From positions 4,526,001 to 4,590,000 of the forward strand of contig NC_015554.1 of the NCBI RefSeq assembly GCF_000213655.1: a stretch of 64,000 bases of DNA, in the 5' to 3' direction. The notes beneath the pieces were generated by a model. It searched no databases. It was not told where the DNA came from and worked only from the letters and a program-made list of their open reading frames with translations. This DNA is from Alteromonas naphthalenivorans (GTDB lineage: Bacteria > Pseudomonadota > Gammaproteobacteria > Enterobacterales > Alteromonadaceae). The translations under genes were made by a program, and so were the position numbers. This document shows, piece after piece, positions 35,635 to 44,321 of the stretch (positions are counted from its first letter, which is position 1; every line of letters starts with the position of its first letter).

Positions 35635-36141
35635 TCATTGTCTTTCACTGTGGCTGTTTGAGGTGTACATGGTTTTGGTTCCCTCAAAACTATCGTACAA
35701 GACTTGATGACTTTGCTTGGAAAAGGTATCCGTTCTATTTTCATAGTCCTTTATCCAGTCTATCAACATATCTAAATTCGCATCTTGCGCTTGCTTAGAC
35801 GCATACTTATGAGGTTCCCATGGGCGAGCCTTAGCATTTTCTACACAAAGGTTAATGGGTAGATTTAAGAAGATGAGCTCATCGGCAGAAGGCAAGACTT
35901 CAGCGAGCAAATCGGAATAGCAACCCTCAATAACCCACGATGTATTTTTAGATAAGAAAGTTTCAATAAGCACCTTTGATTCGCTGATAGGCAAACGACT
36001 AGGTGGGTTTGTCGGCAAACTAGAAGGCGCCCAAGCAACCGAGTCCAAATCTAAATGAGCGATGTGGTGCCCCTTTACCAAATTCTTAGCCAAGGTAGAC
36101 TTTCCTGAACCTGAATTTCCAAATACCACGATTTTTGTCAT
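35635..36141 (-). CDS. P-loop NTPase, adenylate/shikimate kinase-like
   Basis: 168 residues. Walker A is GNSGSGKST at the N-terminus; LDLDSVAW and WVIEGCYSDLL follow, as in the small AAA/kinase proteins near topology modulator FlaR and YghR-like kinases. PINLCVENAKARPWEPHKY resembles the lid region. A small nucleotide or metabolite kinase is likely; the substrate is not known. It is 16 bases from the YjbR gene and 33 from the GNAT gene, so cotranscription is plausible. Confidence 0.75.
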   Translation of the reverse strand: MTKIVVFGNSGSGKSTLAKNLVKGHHIAHLDLDSVAWAPSSLPTNPPSRLPISESKVLIETFLSKNTSWVIEGCYSDLLAEVLPSADELIFLNLPINLCVENAKARPWEPHKYASKQAQDANLDMLIDWIKDYENRTDTFSKQSHQVLYDSFEGTKTMYTSNSHSERQ

Positions 36142-36174
36142 GACTCACCTTGTTATTAGCGCTATCACGTGGCT

Positions 36175-36768
36175 CTATTGTCGAAAACTTGCCAACTTGT
36201 ACACTAAGTTATTTTTTACCGCCGCCCATTCAGAATTAATAATGGAAAATACCACTGTGTCTCTAAACGAACCATCTGGTAGACGTTGATGCTGCCTAAG
36301 TACCCCATCCTGTTTTGCGCCGAAACGAGCAATTGCCTTACGCGATTCAAGATTGTGCCAGTGAGTTCTAAACTCAACAGCAATAACGTCAAGCACCTCG
36401 AATGCATGGTTCAGTAGCGCTAATTTACATTCCGTGTTTACCGACGAGCGCTGATGACTTTTTGCATACCAGGTATAACCAATTTCTACTCGCTTGTTTG
36501 CATAATCTAGATTGCAAAAACGGGTACTGCCGATCACTTTCCCACTTAGTTTTTCAACCACCACGAAGGGTTGGGACAAGCCATCTTTTTGCTGCTGCAA
36601 TGCCAGAGAAATATAAGTGTCAATAGCGTCTGGTCGTGGCACCGAAGTAAACCAGAGCTCCCATAGTTTTCCATCACTCGCAGCGTCTGCCAAATCATCA
36701 GCATGTTCTTCCCGCAAAGGCACCAGCACGACTGATCCGGCATCAAGTTCATTTTCTGGTAAAAACAT
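36175..36768 (-). CDS. GNAT family N-acetyltransferase (RimJ/RimL-like)
   Basis: 197 residues with the GNAT fold. Recognisable are LVPLREEHADDL, PFVVVEKLSGKVIGSTRFCN, EIGYTWYAKSHQRSSVNTECKLALLNHAFE (in parts, the acetyl-CoA region), and VIAVEFRTHWHNLESRKAIARFGAKQDGVLRQHQ (in parts), the RimJ/RimL C-terminal motif with N-S-R-A. It probably acetylates an amine of a protein or small molecule. GGAAGCAGGATATACA precedes the ATG. Confidence 0.85.
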   Translation of the reverse strand: MFLPENELDAGSVVLVPLREEHADDLADAASDGKLWELWFTSVPRPDAIDTYISLALQQQKDGLSQPFVVVEKLSGKVIGSTRFCNLDYANKRVEIGYTWYAKSHQRSSVNTECKLALLNHAFEVLDVIAVEFRTHWHNLESRKAIARFGAKQDGVLRQHQRLPDGSFRDTVVFSIINSEWAAVKNNLVYKLASFRQ

Positions 36769-36807
36769 TGTATATCCTGCTTCCTTTTCAGTTTAACTAA
36801 ACTAGCG

Positions 36808-36966
36808 TTAGCATTGTTTTTTAGGTCTTTTGGCCACTTTAAGCAAAGGCATAGGACCAACGAGCATCGTCGGGTCCATTTGAAAATCTAGGTCGATAAT
36901 TTCCCAGCCCTGCGAACCAAGTGAATTCAGGTACTTTTCAACATCTTCGACAGTAAGCTCTGTCAA
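36808..36966 (-). CDS. Small DUF4177-like protein
   Basis: A 52-residue open frame starting at TTG (36966), with AGGG five bases upstream, ending 39 bases before the GNAT gene. It reads MTELTVEDVEKYLNSLGSQG, then WEIIDLDFQMDPTMLVGPMP, then LLKVAKRPKKQC. The LNxLGxxGWEIIDLDF core and a basic K-R-P-K-K tail match the DUF4177 pattern (LNxLGxEGWELV...LKRxK). It lacks the usual first strand, so it may be N-terminally short. Function unknown. Confidence 0.65.
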   Translation of the reverse strand: MTELTVEDVEKYLNSLGSQGWEIIDLDFQMDPTMLVGPMPLLKVAKRPKKQC

Positions 36967-37044
36967 AATATCCCTTTTATTAGCGCACGAATATTATTTC
37001 TGACGCTGTTGATTACTTAAAAGCTACACTAAATAACTCAACGC

Positions 37045-38184
37045 CTACAAGTCATTGCTACTAACATACACAGCAGCCCGTTTACTGTCACCATCTCCAA
37101 TGACAAAATCACTTTTACCATCTTGATTTATATCGAGAATGGCAAGGCTCCAGGGGTTTGAAATTTGAGGGTGCTTGAAACTGATAGACTTAAATGACGA
37201 CTTAGTTCCCAATATTGCAAGCACTTCACCTGACCAACTGCTGATTAACGCATCATCAATTCCGTCATCATTTATATCGCCCGTGGCAATTTGTTTAGCG
37301 CCTGCTGAAGCGCTAATTTCTGATTTAGCGCCTTTTAGAAAATTACCGCGTCCATCGCCGAGCATAATGGTAATCATACTTTCATTTGTCGCTACAATGA
37401 CATCTTGGTTTCCGTCGCCATTCATATCAGCAAGTTCAATAGCAAAGGGCGATTCCGGTTGGGCTAACTTGCTTAAAGAAAAGCGCATTTGCTTATCGCC
37501 AGTATTTACCAATACGCCAATATCTCGCTGATTTGGAGTAACCATATCTTCAAAACCATCGTTATTGATGTCGCCAACAGCAAACCCTCGGTATGGGTCT
37601 CCACCTGCGTTAATAACCTTACCAGGCGTTTTAAATCTTCCTGCACTTAAGCCTTTTAGTACCAGAAGTCCATTGTGGCTTCTGTTATCTACAATTAAAT
37701 CTGGCGTTTCATCACCATCAATGTCACTCAATTTCACAACGTGGGGATGAGGCTTTACGTTAATATTTAAGGGGGAATGCGGCGGCTCGACAAAGGTTCC
37801 ATCCCCCTTGCCAAAGAGCACAGTAATGTACGAAGTTTCATGATTGGCAACAACCACATCAACGTGTCCGTCTGCGTTTATATCTGATATCGCTAACCCA
37901 GAAGGGCTATCCCCTGCAGCAAAAATTCCGCCGCGGTTTAGGGTACCCTTCCCGTCTGAAAGGTAAGTGATAATATTATTATCAGACGCGTTCGCGATTA
38001 TCACATCTTGGTTGTCATCAGCGTTAATATCCGACGCGATAATCGATGGTTGCCCAGCCCCTACTTCAATAATGGACGATGTGTATTTTATGCTATCTAT
38101 TTCAATAGTCTCTGCTGACGCGTAAACGTCAACTAAGCCAATAGTTATCAAAAGGAAATAACTTGTAGAAGTTAATACATTCAT
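37045..38184 (-). CDS. Exported seven-bladed FG-GAP/VCBS beta-propeller protein
   Basis: 379 residues. A signal peptide (about 1-24) is followed by seven repeats of about 50 residues, each with a calcium-loop motif: SDINADDNQD, SDINADGHVD, SDIDGDETPD, GDINNDGFED, ADMNGDGNQD, GDINDDGIDD and LDINQDGKSD. Seven repeats fill one integrin-like propeller. Such proteins bind Ca2+ and often mediate surface adhesion or carbohydrate interaction. There is no catalytic domain and no membrane anchor. It appears monocistronic. Confidence 0.85.
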   Translation of the reverse strand: MNVLTSTSYFLLITIGLVDVYASAETIEIDSIKYTSSIIEVGAGQPSIIASDINADDNQDVIIANASDNNIITYLSDGKGTLNRGGIFAAGDSPSGLAISDINADGHVDVVVANHETSYITVLFGKGDGTFVEPPHSPLNINVKPHPHVVKLSDIDGDETPDLIVDNRSHNGLLVLKGLSAGRFKTPGKVINAGGDPYRGFAVGDINNDGFEDMVTPNQRDIGVLVNTGDKQMRFSLSKLAQPESPFAIELADMNGDGNQDVIVATNESMITIMLGDGRGNFLKGAKSEISASAGAKQIATGDINDDGIDDALISSWSGEVLAILGTKSSFKSISFKHPQISNPWSLAILDINQDGKSDFVIGDGDSKRAAVYVSSNDL

Positions 38185-38248
38185 GTTTCACCTACAGATA
38201 TTTATACCGCCGATCGCAGAGAAGAAGTAGGGCATTGTCCTTCTGCTA

Positions 38249-40159
38249 TTATTGTTTAGTGTTGATGTATTGCTCTACCCGCTTTTCTAACACGTCCAAA
38301 GGCAATGCGCCAGCACCCAGTACGCTTGAATGGAAGTCGCGAATATCGAAGTTATCACCTATCTGCGCTTGCGCTTTTTCACGTAATTCCAGTATTTTTA
38401 GCATACCCATTTTGTATGAAAGCGCCTGCCCTGGATTTACAAAATAACGCTCTACTTCCGTTTCAATGTCTTGTGGTGATAAAGGGGTGTTGGTAACAAA
38501 GTATTCTATGGCTTGTTCTCGCGACCAGCGTTTGTAGTGAATACCGGTATCGGTCACTAGGCGAACCGCTCGCCAAAGCTCATTCTGCAAACGGCCAAAA
38601 TTATGCAATGGGTTTTTATAAAAGCCCATCTCGAACGCTAATTGTTCTGCATACAAGGCCCAACCTTCTATATAAGCCCCTACACCTAAATACTTCCTAA
38701 AGCGCGGCAGCCCTTCTAGTTCTTGTGCCTGGGCAATTTGAAAATGATGGCCGGGCACGCCTTCATGATAAGTTATCGCTTTGAACACATACTTTTGAAC
38801 CCCTGTCATATCAGCCAAATTAGCATAGTAAATACCAGGACGGCTTCCATCTAAACTGGGACGATTATAAAACGCAATAGACGTAGAGTTCTCACGCCAA
38901 GGCTCTACTCTACGTACTTCTAAATCCGCTTTTGGCAGAGTATGGAAATATTGATCGGCAACGGCAAAGATTTCACTGGTTTGCGCTTTTGCATCAGCCA
39001 AAAACGCCGCTCGACCCTCGTCGTTATTGGCATAAAAATTATTGGGGTCGGTGCGTATGAATTCAAAAAAAGCTTGTAGTGTTCCCGTAAACTCAACCTC
39101 ATCCATTATCTGCTGCATCTGTTGATGAATACGTGCAACTTCATTTAAACCAATCACATGAATTTCTTCTGGTGACAACGCTAATGTGGTTTCAGCTTTT
39201 ACTCGATTCGCGTAATAAGCATCGCCGTTAGGCAACGACCAAACACCATCATTGTTAGCTTGTAATGGCTTTTGTTGTTTCAACGTGGCGAGTAAGCTGC
39301 TGTAGCCTCTTTTAAATGGCCCTTTAAGCGCGCTACTAGCCTCTTCAAGCAATGCATTTTCTTTTGATTCTTCTAAATGCAGTGCGGCTAACTTTTCTTT
39401 GAAGTCTGCATACAAGGGGTGAAGCTTGCTACTACTCGTAACCGGGGCATCTAAAGGTGCACCGGTTAACATAGCACTCACGTCGTTGATCATTGAATCA
39501 AACGAAAATGCAGGCGGTAACACACCAAAGGCTGCCCGGTCTTTCATTCTCGCTACAATATCGTCCATGAGCGATTCAAAACCTACAAGCCTATTTATAT
39601 ACGCCTGTGCACCAGCTTCATTCACAATACGGTGATTATTTTTAAGCAAGGTAATGGCTGAAGTGTATTGACCTCTAAACTGATCAACCACATAACTTTG
39701 CTTACGAAAGGCTGCATTTTCAATTTCGTTAGTTAGCTCTCGCTTAAACAAATCAAAATTCAATTTACCTTCGTCGCTTAAGTCACTGCGGTCGAATTCG
39801 GCAGTTAATTTAGCCAGATCGGCCTTTGTGTTTTCTAACTGCTTTTGAGCAAACGCATCAGACGTGTCACTCCACGTAGATTGCGCGCCATTGTTAATAC
39901 CTAGGTAAGATTGGAGATTTGGGCTTTGTGCCACCAACCTATCAAAACGCGCCTCTATAAACGCGACAAGTCGCTTATCTTCTTGCTGTTTAACGCTTTC
40001 TGGCTTATCAACACTAGCCTGCTGTGCATGCTTAGGCGCATCTTCAGGTGCGGGATTGCAGCCACTTAATAAAGTAGTACTTAAGCCTACTGCACATACA
40101 GCAAATGCCACCGCACTTTTAGGAAGGGCTTTTGTAACGCTACATTTTCTTACCCGCAT
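38249..40159 (-). CDS. DUF885 family lipoprotein, putative metallopeptidase
   Basis: 636 residues with a lipoprotein signal and lipobox LLSGC. The DUF885 signature YHEGVPGHHFQIAQ, a zinc-binding HExxxHH-type motif, lies about two thirds through. NFYANNDEGRAAFLADA, GVGAYIEGWALYAEQL and RLVTDTGIHYKRWSREQAIEYF (in parts) are other family blocks. DUF885 proteins are predicted carboxypeptidase-like zinc peptidases acting in the periplasm; experimental support is sparse. The gene is divergent from the repeat array at 40.3 kb. Confidence 0.85.
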   Translation of the reverse strand: MRVRKCSVTKALPKSAVAFAVCAVGLSTTLLSGCNPAPEDAPKHAQQASVDKPESVKQQEDKRLVAFIEARFDRLVAQSPNLQSYLGINNGAQSTWSDTSDAFAQKQLENTKADLAKLTAEFDRSDLSDEGKLNFDLFKRELTNEIENAAFRKQSYVVDQFRGQYTSAITLLKNNHRIVNEAGAQAYINRLVGFESLMDDIVARMKDRAAFGVLPPAFSFDSMINDVSAMLTGAPLDAPVTSSSKLHPLYADFKEKLAALHLEESKENALLEEASSALKGPFKRGYSSLLATLKQQKPLQANNDGVWSLPNGDAYYANRVKAETTLALSPEEIHVIGLNEVARIHQQMQQIMDEVEFTGTLQAFFEFIRTDPNNFYANNDEGRAAFLADAKAQTSEIFAVADQYFHTLPKADLEVRRVEPWRENSTSIAFYNRPSLDGSRPGIYYANLADMTGVQKYVFKAITYHEGVPGHHFQIAQAQELEGLPRFRKYLGVGAYIEGWALYAEQLAFEMGFYKNPLHNFGRLQNELWRAVRLVTDTGIHYKRWSREQAIEYFVTNTPLSPQDIETEVERYFVNPGQALSYKMGMLKILELREKAQAQIGDNFDIRDFHSSVLGAGALPLDVLEKRVEQYINTKQ

Positions 40160-40298
40160 TCGTTTCTCTCCTAAAGCATCTATATTTGTTATTTTTTAAT
40201 TTCATCTACGACATTAAAACAAACCGATTCGAATGGGTAACAATTTTACATATTGCTAAAACTTGGAAGCGGAGCGCGCCCTTCCAGACATTCACAGA

Positions 40299-40760
40299 CT
40301 TACCGATTATTACCGCACGAACTCAATATAGATGGTGTGCTAGGGCAATCGGAACCCTCCAAAACATAGGTGCTGTGGCGAAGTAGCCAGCTATGTTTCA
40401 GAGTGAGGGTGGAGAGCGAGTCTCATACCCTCTGCCGCAAGGATGCGGCAGCGGAGCCCTTTGGAACCTATTCGGGCTTACCGATTACTACCGTACGAAC
40501 TCAATATAGATGGTGTGCAAGGGCTATCGGAACCCTCCACAGCATGGATGCTGTGCCGAAGTAGCTAGCTATGTTAAGTTTCAGCGTGAGGGTGGAGCGC
40601 ATGCCTTATGACCCTCTGCCGCAAGGATGCGGCAGCAGAGCCCATTGGAACATTTACGGGCTTGCCGATTACTACCGTACGAACTCAGTATAGATGGTGT
40701 GCAAGGGCTATCGGAACCCTCCACAGCATGGATGCTGTGGCGGAGCGCCCATGGATGGGT
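40299..40760 (+). repeat. Tandem direct repeats of about 180 bp, two and a half copies
   Basis: Units start at 40299 (178 bp), 40477 (184 bp) and 40661 (about 100 bp, partial), all opening with a CTTACCGATTA-type sequence (CTTGCCG in the last). A partial unit precedes at 40264. Copies two and three are nearly identical, and copy one is more diverged. Confidence 0.85.
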
Positions 40761-40794
40761 TTACCGCGCGTTTCGATTGCCCTAGCACATCATC
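40331..40794 (+). ncRNA. Structured repeat element with GGA-loop hairpins, possible RNA
   Basis: Arm 40331-40352 pairs over all 22 positions with 40773-40794 (20 Watson-Crick and two G-U pairs), so a transcript would be closed by a long helix. Inside are hairpins 40432-40451 and 40616-40635 (stem CTGCCGCA/TGCGGCAG, loop AGGA), 40538-40555 and 40721-40740 (stem CACAGCAT/ATGCTGTG, loop GG), and 40748-40759 (CCCATGGATGGG). A terminator lies at 40985. The GGA loops resemble CsrA/RsmA sites. Whether it is transcribed as an RNA or is a dispersed repeat is unknown. The short open frames in it repeat the same peptide and are not genes. Confidence 0.5.
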
Positions 40795-40984
40795 TGTTAA
40801 GCGATGAGAATCTACCCCACAAAGTCATTGACTTTTTATTCGGCAAATTAAATACTGCGGTTATGACATTACGCACATTGCTGTTTTCAGCACCGCGCCA
40901 AGGTTTGGCGTTAAACTCAATTATCCTCCTCGCTATTATTATTAATAATTGGCGGGAAAGTTAGTGCGTACGTAAAACATCACT

Positions 40985-41011
40985 AAAACCCGCCGCCAAG
41001 GCGGGTTTTTC
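40985..41011 (+). terminator. Rho-independent terminator after the repeat array
   Basis: AAACCCGCC and GGCGGGTTT pair around GCCAA, followed by TTCTT. No gene lies upstream on the plus strand since 40160, so it fits the end of a transcript from the repeat region. Confidence 0.8.
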
Positions 41012-41052
41012 TTAAGTCTGTCTTCGCGGTAAAAACAAACGAGACGACAGCC

Positions 41053-41442
41053 ATGAACAACATCACTCAGTTATTAGCCCGTTTGCATAACGCGGTAAAC
41101 GAAAACGATCCAGCTTCGGTTAGCGCCTGCTATGGCGATAATGCCAAGGTGGTATCTACGCCGCTAAAAGGCACAGCCCAGCACGATTGTGTTAGCGCAC
41201 TACAAACTTTCCAACGCAAATACATGCCGGAGCATATCGTTACCACCGGCGATGAAATTGTAATTGAAGCGGGTGATGTGGCGTTAGTAATCGCTAAGCT
41301 TTACCTAGTGCCAAAAGCCGCTCCCCACACATTACCTTGCGACGGCAAACGAGCGGTGTATGTGATGCAGCGAAACGACAGCGGTGAATGGCGATGCATT
41401 ATCGATAACTTCTTTGGCACCGATTTACTCGACTTTGCCTGA
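41053..41442 (+). CDS. NTF2-like/SnoaL-like domain protein
   Basis: 129 residues of the cystatin-like NTF2 fold: LLARLHNAVNENDPASVSACYGDNAKVVSTPL, seen in parts, has the usual helix-helix-loop start, and GEWRCIIDNFFGTDLL the final strand. Proteins of this size with this fold include SgcJ/steroid isomerase-type enzymes and simple binding proteins. No catalytic set can be assigned. It follows the terminator at 41011 and has its own promoter. Confidence 0.75.
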   Translation: MNNITQLLARLHNAVNENDPASVSACYGDNAKVVSTPLKGTAQHDCVSALQTFQRKYMPEHIVTTGDEIVIEAGDVALVIAKLYLVPKAAPHTLPCDGKRAVYVMQRNDSGEWRCIIDNFFGTDLLDFA

Positions 41443-41613
41443 GACTTTGCAGAAGCATTAGGCCCGGCGCTAGTTAGTTTTATCAGTAATACGACAAAGT
41501 GAGGCTCGGGCAAGTTACCTTTATTTTGAAGCCGGAACGTTTTGTGTCAAAGTAACGCATCAAAATTTTCATTGGCGAAGATAAACCGTTACCGCCAAGC
41601 AAGGACTATAAAC

Positions 41614-42444
41614 ATGTTTACCACTGCTTCGACTTCTCTTAAGACCGCACTGCGACCTATTGCCGTGTCTTGTTTGGCGCTAAGCGCGCTATCAGCCTGT
41701 GTTACTACCCCACAGGCTGACACCAGCGTAGCGGACGCTGCGCCAGAAGCGTCTTTTTCTTTATCTAACGCTGTGAAATACCAACGCCAGAGTAAAGAGT
41801 ATCCACTTCTTAGCGCCTATGTTTATAAGCAAGCTACCGCCGCACTGCCTGCAACCTTTGAAAATCAGCAAACGCCTGCCGTAATCGTGCTAGATGTAGA
41901 TGAAACCGTGCTAGATAACAGCCTTTATCAAGAAGAGCGTGAGTCAAAAGGCTTGGGGTATTCAAGCGAAAGCTGGAACGCATGGATAAAAAGGGAAGAA
42001 GCCACGTTAGTTCCCGGTGTAGATAAGTTTCTAACAACCGTGATTGAAAGAGGTGGAAAAATTGCCCTTATTACTAACCGCGATAAAACCTTAGACAGCC
42101 ACACGTGGAATAACTTGCTCGCCATGGGCTTGCCGCTTACACCAAGCAACACCTGTATTATGGGCAGATTACCTGCCGACAAAGAGGCCGTTGATCATAA
42201 GTACATTGTGAACGATAAAGACCGCCGTCGTAATGCCGTAAAGCAAGGCTCGCCAGCTTGCTCGCTCACGAATGACACGGCAAGTGAGGGTTGGAACAAA
42301 CCGCATAATATTATTATGCAAATTGGCGATAATATTGAAGATTTTCAAGGGGTAACGCAGGAAGATGCTTATCTGCCAGCGATACTGCCTGAAGTCGGCA
42401 CTAGCTTGTTTATTTTGCCTAACCCTATGTATGGTTCTTGGTAA
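41614..42444 (+). CDS. Class C acid phosphatase lipoprotein (HAD IIIB, e(P4)-like 5'-nucleotidase)
   Basis: 276 residues from the ATG at 41614, preceded by AAGGA. A longer open frame from 41542 includes no better start. Lipobox LSAC (LALSALSAC) predicts an outer-membrane lipoprotein. HAD motif I is VIVLDVDETVLDN with nucleophile Asp, motif II is ITNRD, and motif IV is GDNIEDF. An acid phosphatase block, SWNAWIKREEATLVPGV, lies between. e(P4) homologues dephosphorylate nucleoside monophosphates and NMN in the periplasm, for nucleoside, phosphate or NAD precursor uptake. Confidence 0.9.
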   Translation: MFTTASTSLKTALRPIAVSCLALSALSACVTTPQADTSVADAAPEASFSLSNAVKYQRQSKEYPLLSAYVYKQATAALPATFENQQTPAVIVLDVDETVLDNSLYQEERESKGLGYSSESWNAWIKREEATLVPGVDKFLTTVIERGGKIALITNRDKTLDSHTWNNLLAMGLPLTPSNTCIMGRLPADKEAVDHKYIVNDKDRRRNAVKQGSPACSLTNDTASEGWNKPHNIIMQIGDNIEDFQGVTQEDAYLPAILPEVGTSLFILPNPMYGSW

Positions 42445-42514
42445 GCGTAGCTAGCCATCAACGCTTAAGCCTAACTAGTGCCTTCGCGAATATTTAAATT
42501 CGCTTATCGTTAAA

Positions 42515-42733
42515 CTAGTTTTGCTGTTGAGCCAGCTCTCTTTCGCTTTTTAGCCCCAATACCTTTTTAAAAAAAAGTGTGGCGGGGCAAAAGCCGGTAA
42601 AGCTTTGCTGAAATAAGTTGGCGCCAATAAACACCGTAAACCATACAAAGTTTGGGTGAACCCATACGGTTAACACAACCGACAACAACACCATGAAGCC
42701 CGCAAAAGCGGTCAATGCTTTTTCCTGAGACAT
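42515..42733 (-). CDS. DUF2892 (YgaP-type) small membrane protein
   Basis: 72 residues from the second ATG (42733), placed seven bases after AGAGGA; the first ATG at 42739 is too close to it. Two hydrophobic helices (FAGFMVLLSVVLTVWV and FTVFIGANLFQQSFTGFCPATLFF) and the NxxQxSxTGFCP pattern define DUF2892. These inner-membrane domains often accompany rhodaneses. No rhodanese is adjacent here. Confidence 0.85.
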   Translation of the reverse strand: MSQEKALTAFAGFMVLLSVVLTVWVHPNFVWFTVFIGANLFQQSFTGFCPATLFFKKVLGLKSERELAQQQN

Positions 42734-42807
42734 TATCATTTCCTCTTAAATAATCGCACCCAGTTAATTTGTACAAAATTTACGACTACATTTGTTTGCT
42801 GCGCAAA

Positions 42808-44319
42808 CTAATAAAAATACCTAAACGCAAAATAGACGTTACTGGCATCTTCGAATTGAGCAAAGAAAGTATGTGTTTCTTCGCCGCTAAATAGGTTTAC
42901 TCCGCCTCGAACCTGCCATTTATCAGTCGGCGAATAGCTGGCGCTAGCTTTCAAATAACCATCATTATCCGTAGGTGAATAAAATAGAAAGCTATTGATA
43001 GTGAGGGTTTGTCGCCACGCCTGCCATGTAATACGACCTGTAACCCAATGGCGATACGCTTCTTGCTCATATTCTGGGTAGAGTGAATGAGTCAATAGTG
43101 AATCATGATGTTGAATGGCTTCGGTATACCACTGCACAGCGCCGGTTACATTAGCCATCACTTCTTGGCTGTAACCCAGTAAGAAGCGGCTCTGGGAATT
43201 ACTCACAGATGGATCAGTACCTTCACTATCTTCCACACTCCGGTAATACGCATACTCTGCATTTGCAATCCCTTTACCCAATGGCATAACGACGCTGGCG
43301 CCAATGGCATTTAAGCGGCTATAACGCGGCGCACCCAATTCATCTACGGCGGTGGGTTGCTTGGTATAACCTCGATATCCGTATAACGCAGCCTCAATAC
43401 TCCCAATCGAGCTGCTAAATGTGCGATGCGCCCGCAACGCCACTTCACTACCACTAGGCGTATTCTCATTACTTACGGTATACGCTGGCGCGATATTTTC
43501 ATCGGCTTGGGGGCTAAAAAAGGAAAAGACTTCTCCTGTAATACCGATATCAGGTTCAAATTCTGGTGTCACCACAACATCTATATTTATGGCCTCCCAA
43601 TACCCAGATAACTTAATAGAAGCACTGGGCGCTTTTAAATACTCATCATCACGGCCAGAAAAAAATGACTGATAATCTTTTGGGAAAAGATCGTTTAGAA
43701 AGACATAATCACCTGTTCCCCAAGTGAGTACTTGCTGCCCAATTTTCAGGTCAAAAGCATTGCCCCATTGGCCCAAAGCAGCAAGATTGCCTTGCCATGC
43801 TAGCTCACGTATCTGAAATTCTCGTTGATGTTTAACGCCGTCGTACCACGCATCGCCCCGAAAACTAAGTTTCGATGCTGCTAGCGCGTAATCAGCGCGT
43901 AGTTGCACTCTTGCATCTCGTAAGGTGCTGCTAGCATCAATGGCAGCGTCAGTAGCTACTCGGTTTCCTGCCGCTAACTCGACAAATCCACTTAAGGTGT
44001 AAGCGGTAGCGCTATTGTCCTGCTCGCCCCAGTCTTCGCTATCCCAATTATCGTCACTCCAACCTTCGTTGCCCCAGCTGTTATCATCCCACCCTTCATT
44101 TTCCAAACTATCGTCACTAGCAGGCTCGGGGTTGTCGATTTGTTCAGTTTTAGCGGGTACATCTTGTGCAATTTCATTCTGGAGTGCTTGTGAATACACC
44201 GGAGTTGAAACACTTATTCCCAGCAGCACTATTGCAAGTAGCGCTATTCCCGGTAGCCCGACCTCAAAAAGTGCGCTAACAAAGTATTTCCCTGAAAAAA
44301 GCTGTGCTGCCCGCATCAC
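42808..44319 (-). CDS. Outer-membrane beta-barrel protein of an MMPL/LolA-like operon (DUF1302-like)
   Basis: 503 residues. After a signal peptide (about 20-44) comes an unusual acidic, Trp-rich linker (about 70-103) with EGWDDNSWGNEGWSDDNWDS-type repeats. A long beta-strand region follows, with QVLTWGTGDYVFLNDLFPKDY, a block found in DUF1302-like barrels, and it ends FAFRYFY. It is the last gene of the operon with the LolA-like protein and the MMPL pump, three bases away, which suggests a trans-envelope lipid or hydrophobic-compound export route. Cargo unknown. Confidence 0.8.
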   Translation of the reverse strand: MMRAAQLFSGKYFVSALFEVGLPGIALLAIVLLGISVSTPVYSQALQNEIAQDVPAKTEQIDNPEPASDDSLENEGWDDNSWGNEGWSDDNWDSEDWGEQDNSATAYTLSGFVELAAGNRVATDAAIDASSTLRDARVQLRADYALAASKLSFRGDAWYDGVKHQREFQIRELAWQGNLAALGQWGNAFDLKIGQQVLTWGTGDYVFLNDLFPKDYQSFFSGRDDEYLKAPSASIKLSGYWEAINIDVVVTPEFEPDIGITGEVFSFFSPQADENIAPAYTVSNENTPSGSEVALRAHRTFSSSIGSIEAALYGYRGYTKQPTAVDELGAPRYSRLNAIGASVVMPLGKGIANAEYAYYRSVEDSEGTDPSVSNSQSRFLLGYSQEVMANVTGAVQWYTEAIQHHDSLLTHSLYPEYEQEAYRHWVTGRITWQAWRQTLTINSFLFYSPTDNDGYLKASASYSPTDKWQVRGGVNLFSGEETHTFFAQFEDASNVYFAFRYFY

Positions 44320-44321
44320 GA

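Noticed and set aside
40299..40760. Tandem repeats taken as a CRISPR array
   Set aside because: Units are about 180 bp, without short spacers and without cas genes nearby.
40186..40964. Three overlapping open frames in the repeat array
   Set aside because: They encode the same peptide (CRKDAAAEP..., TQYRWCARAIGTL) because the DNA repeats. There is no ribosome site or known family, so the structure of the DNA or RNA explains them better.
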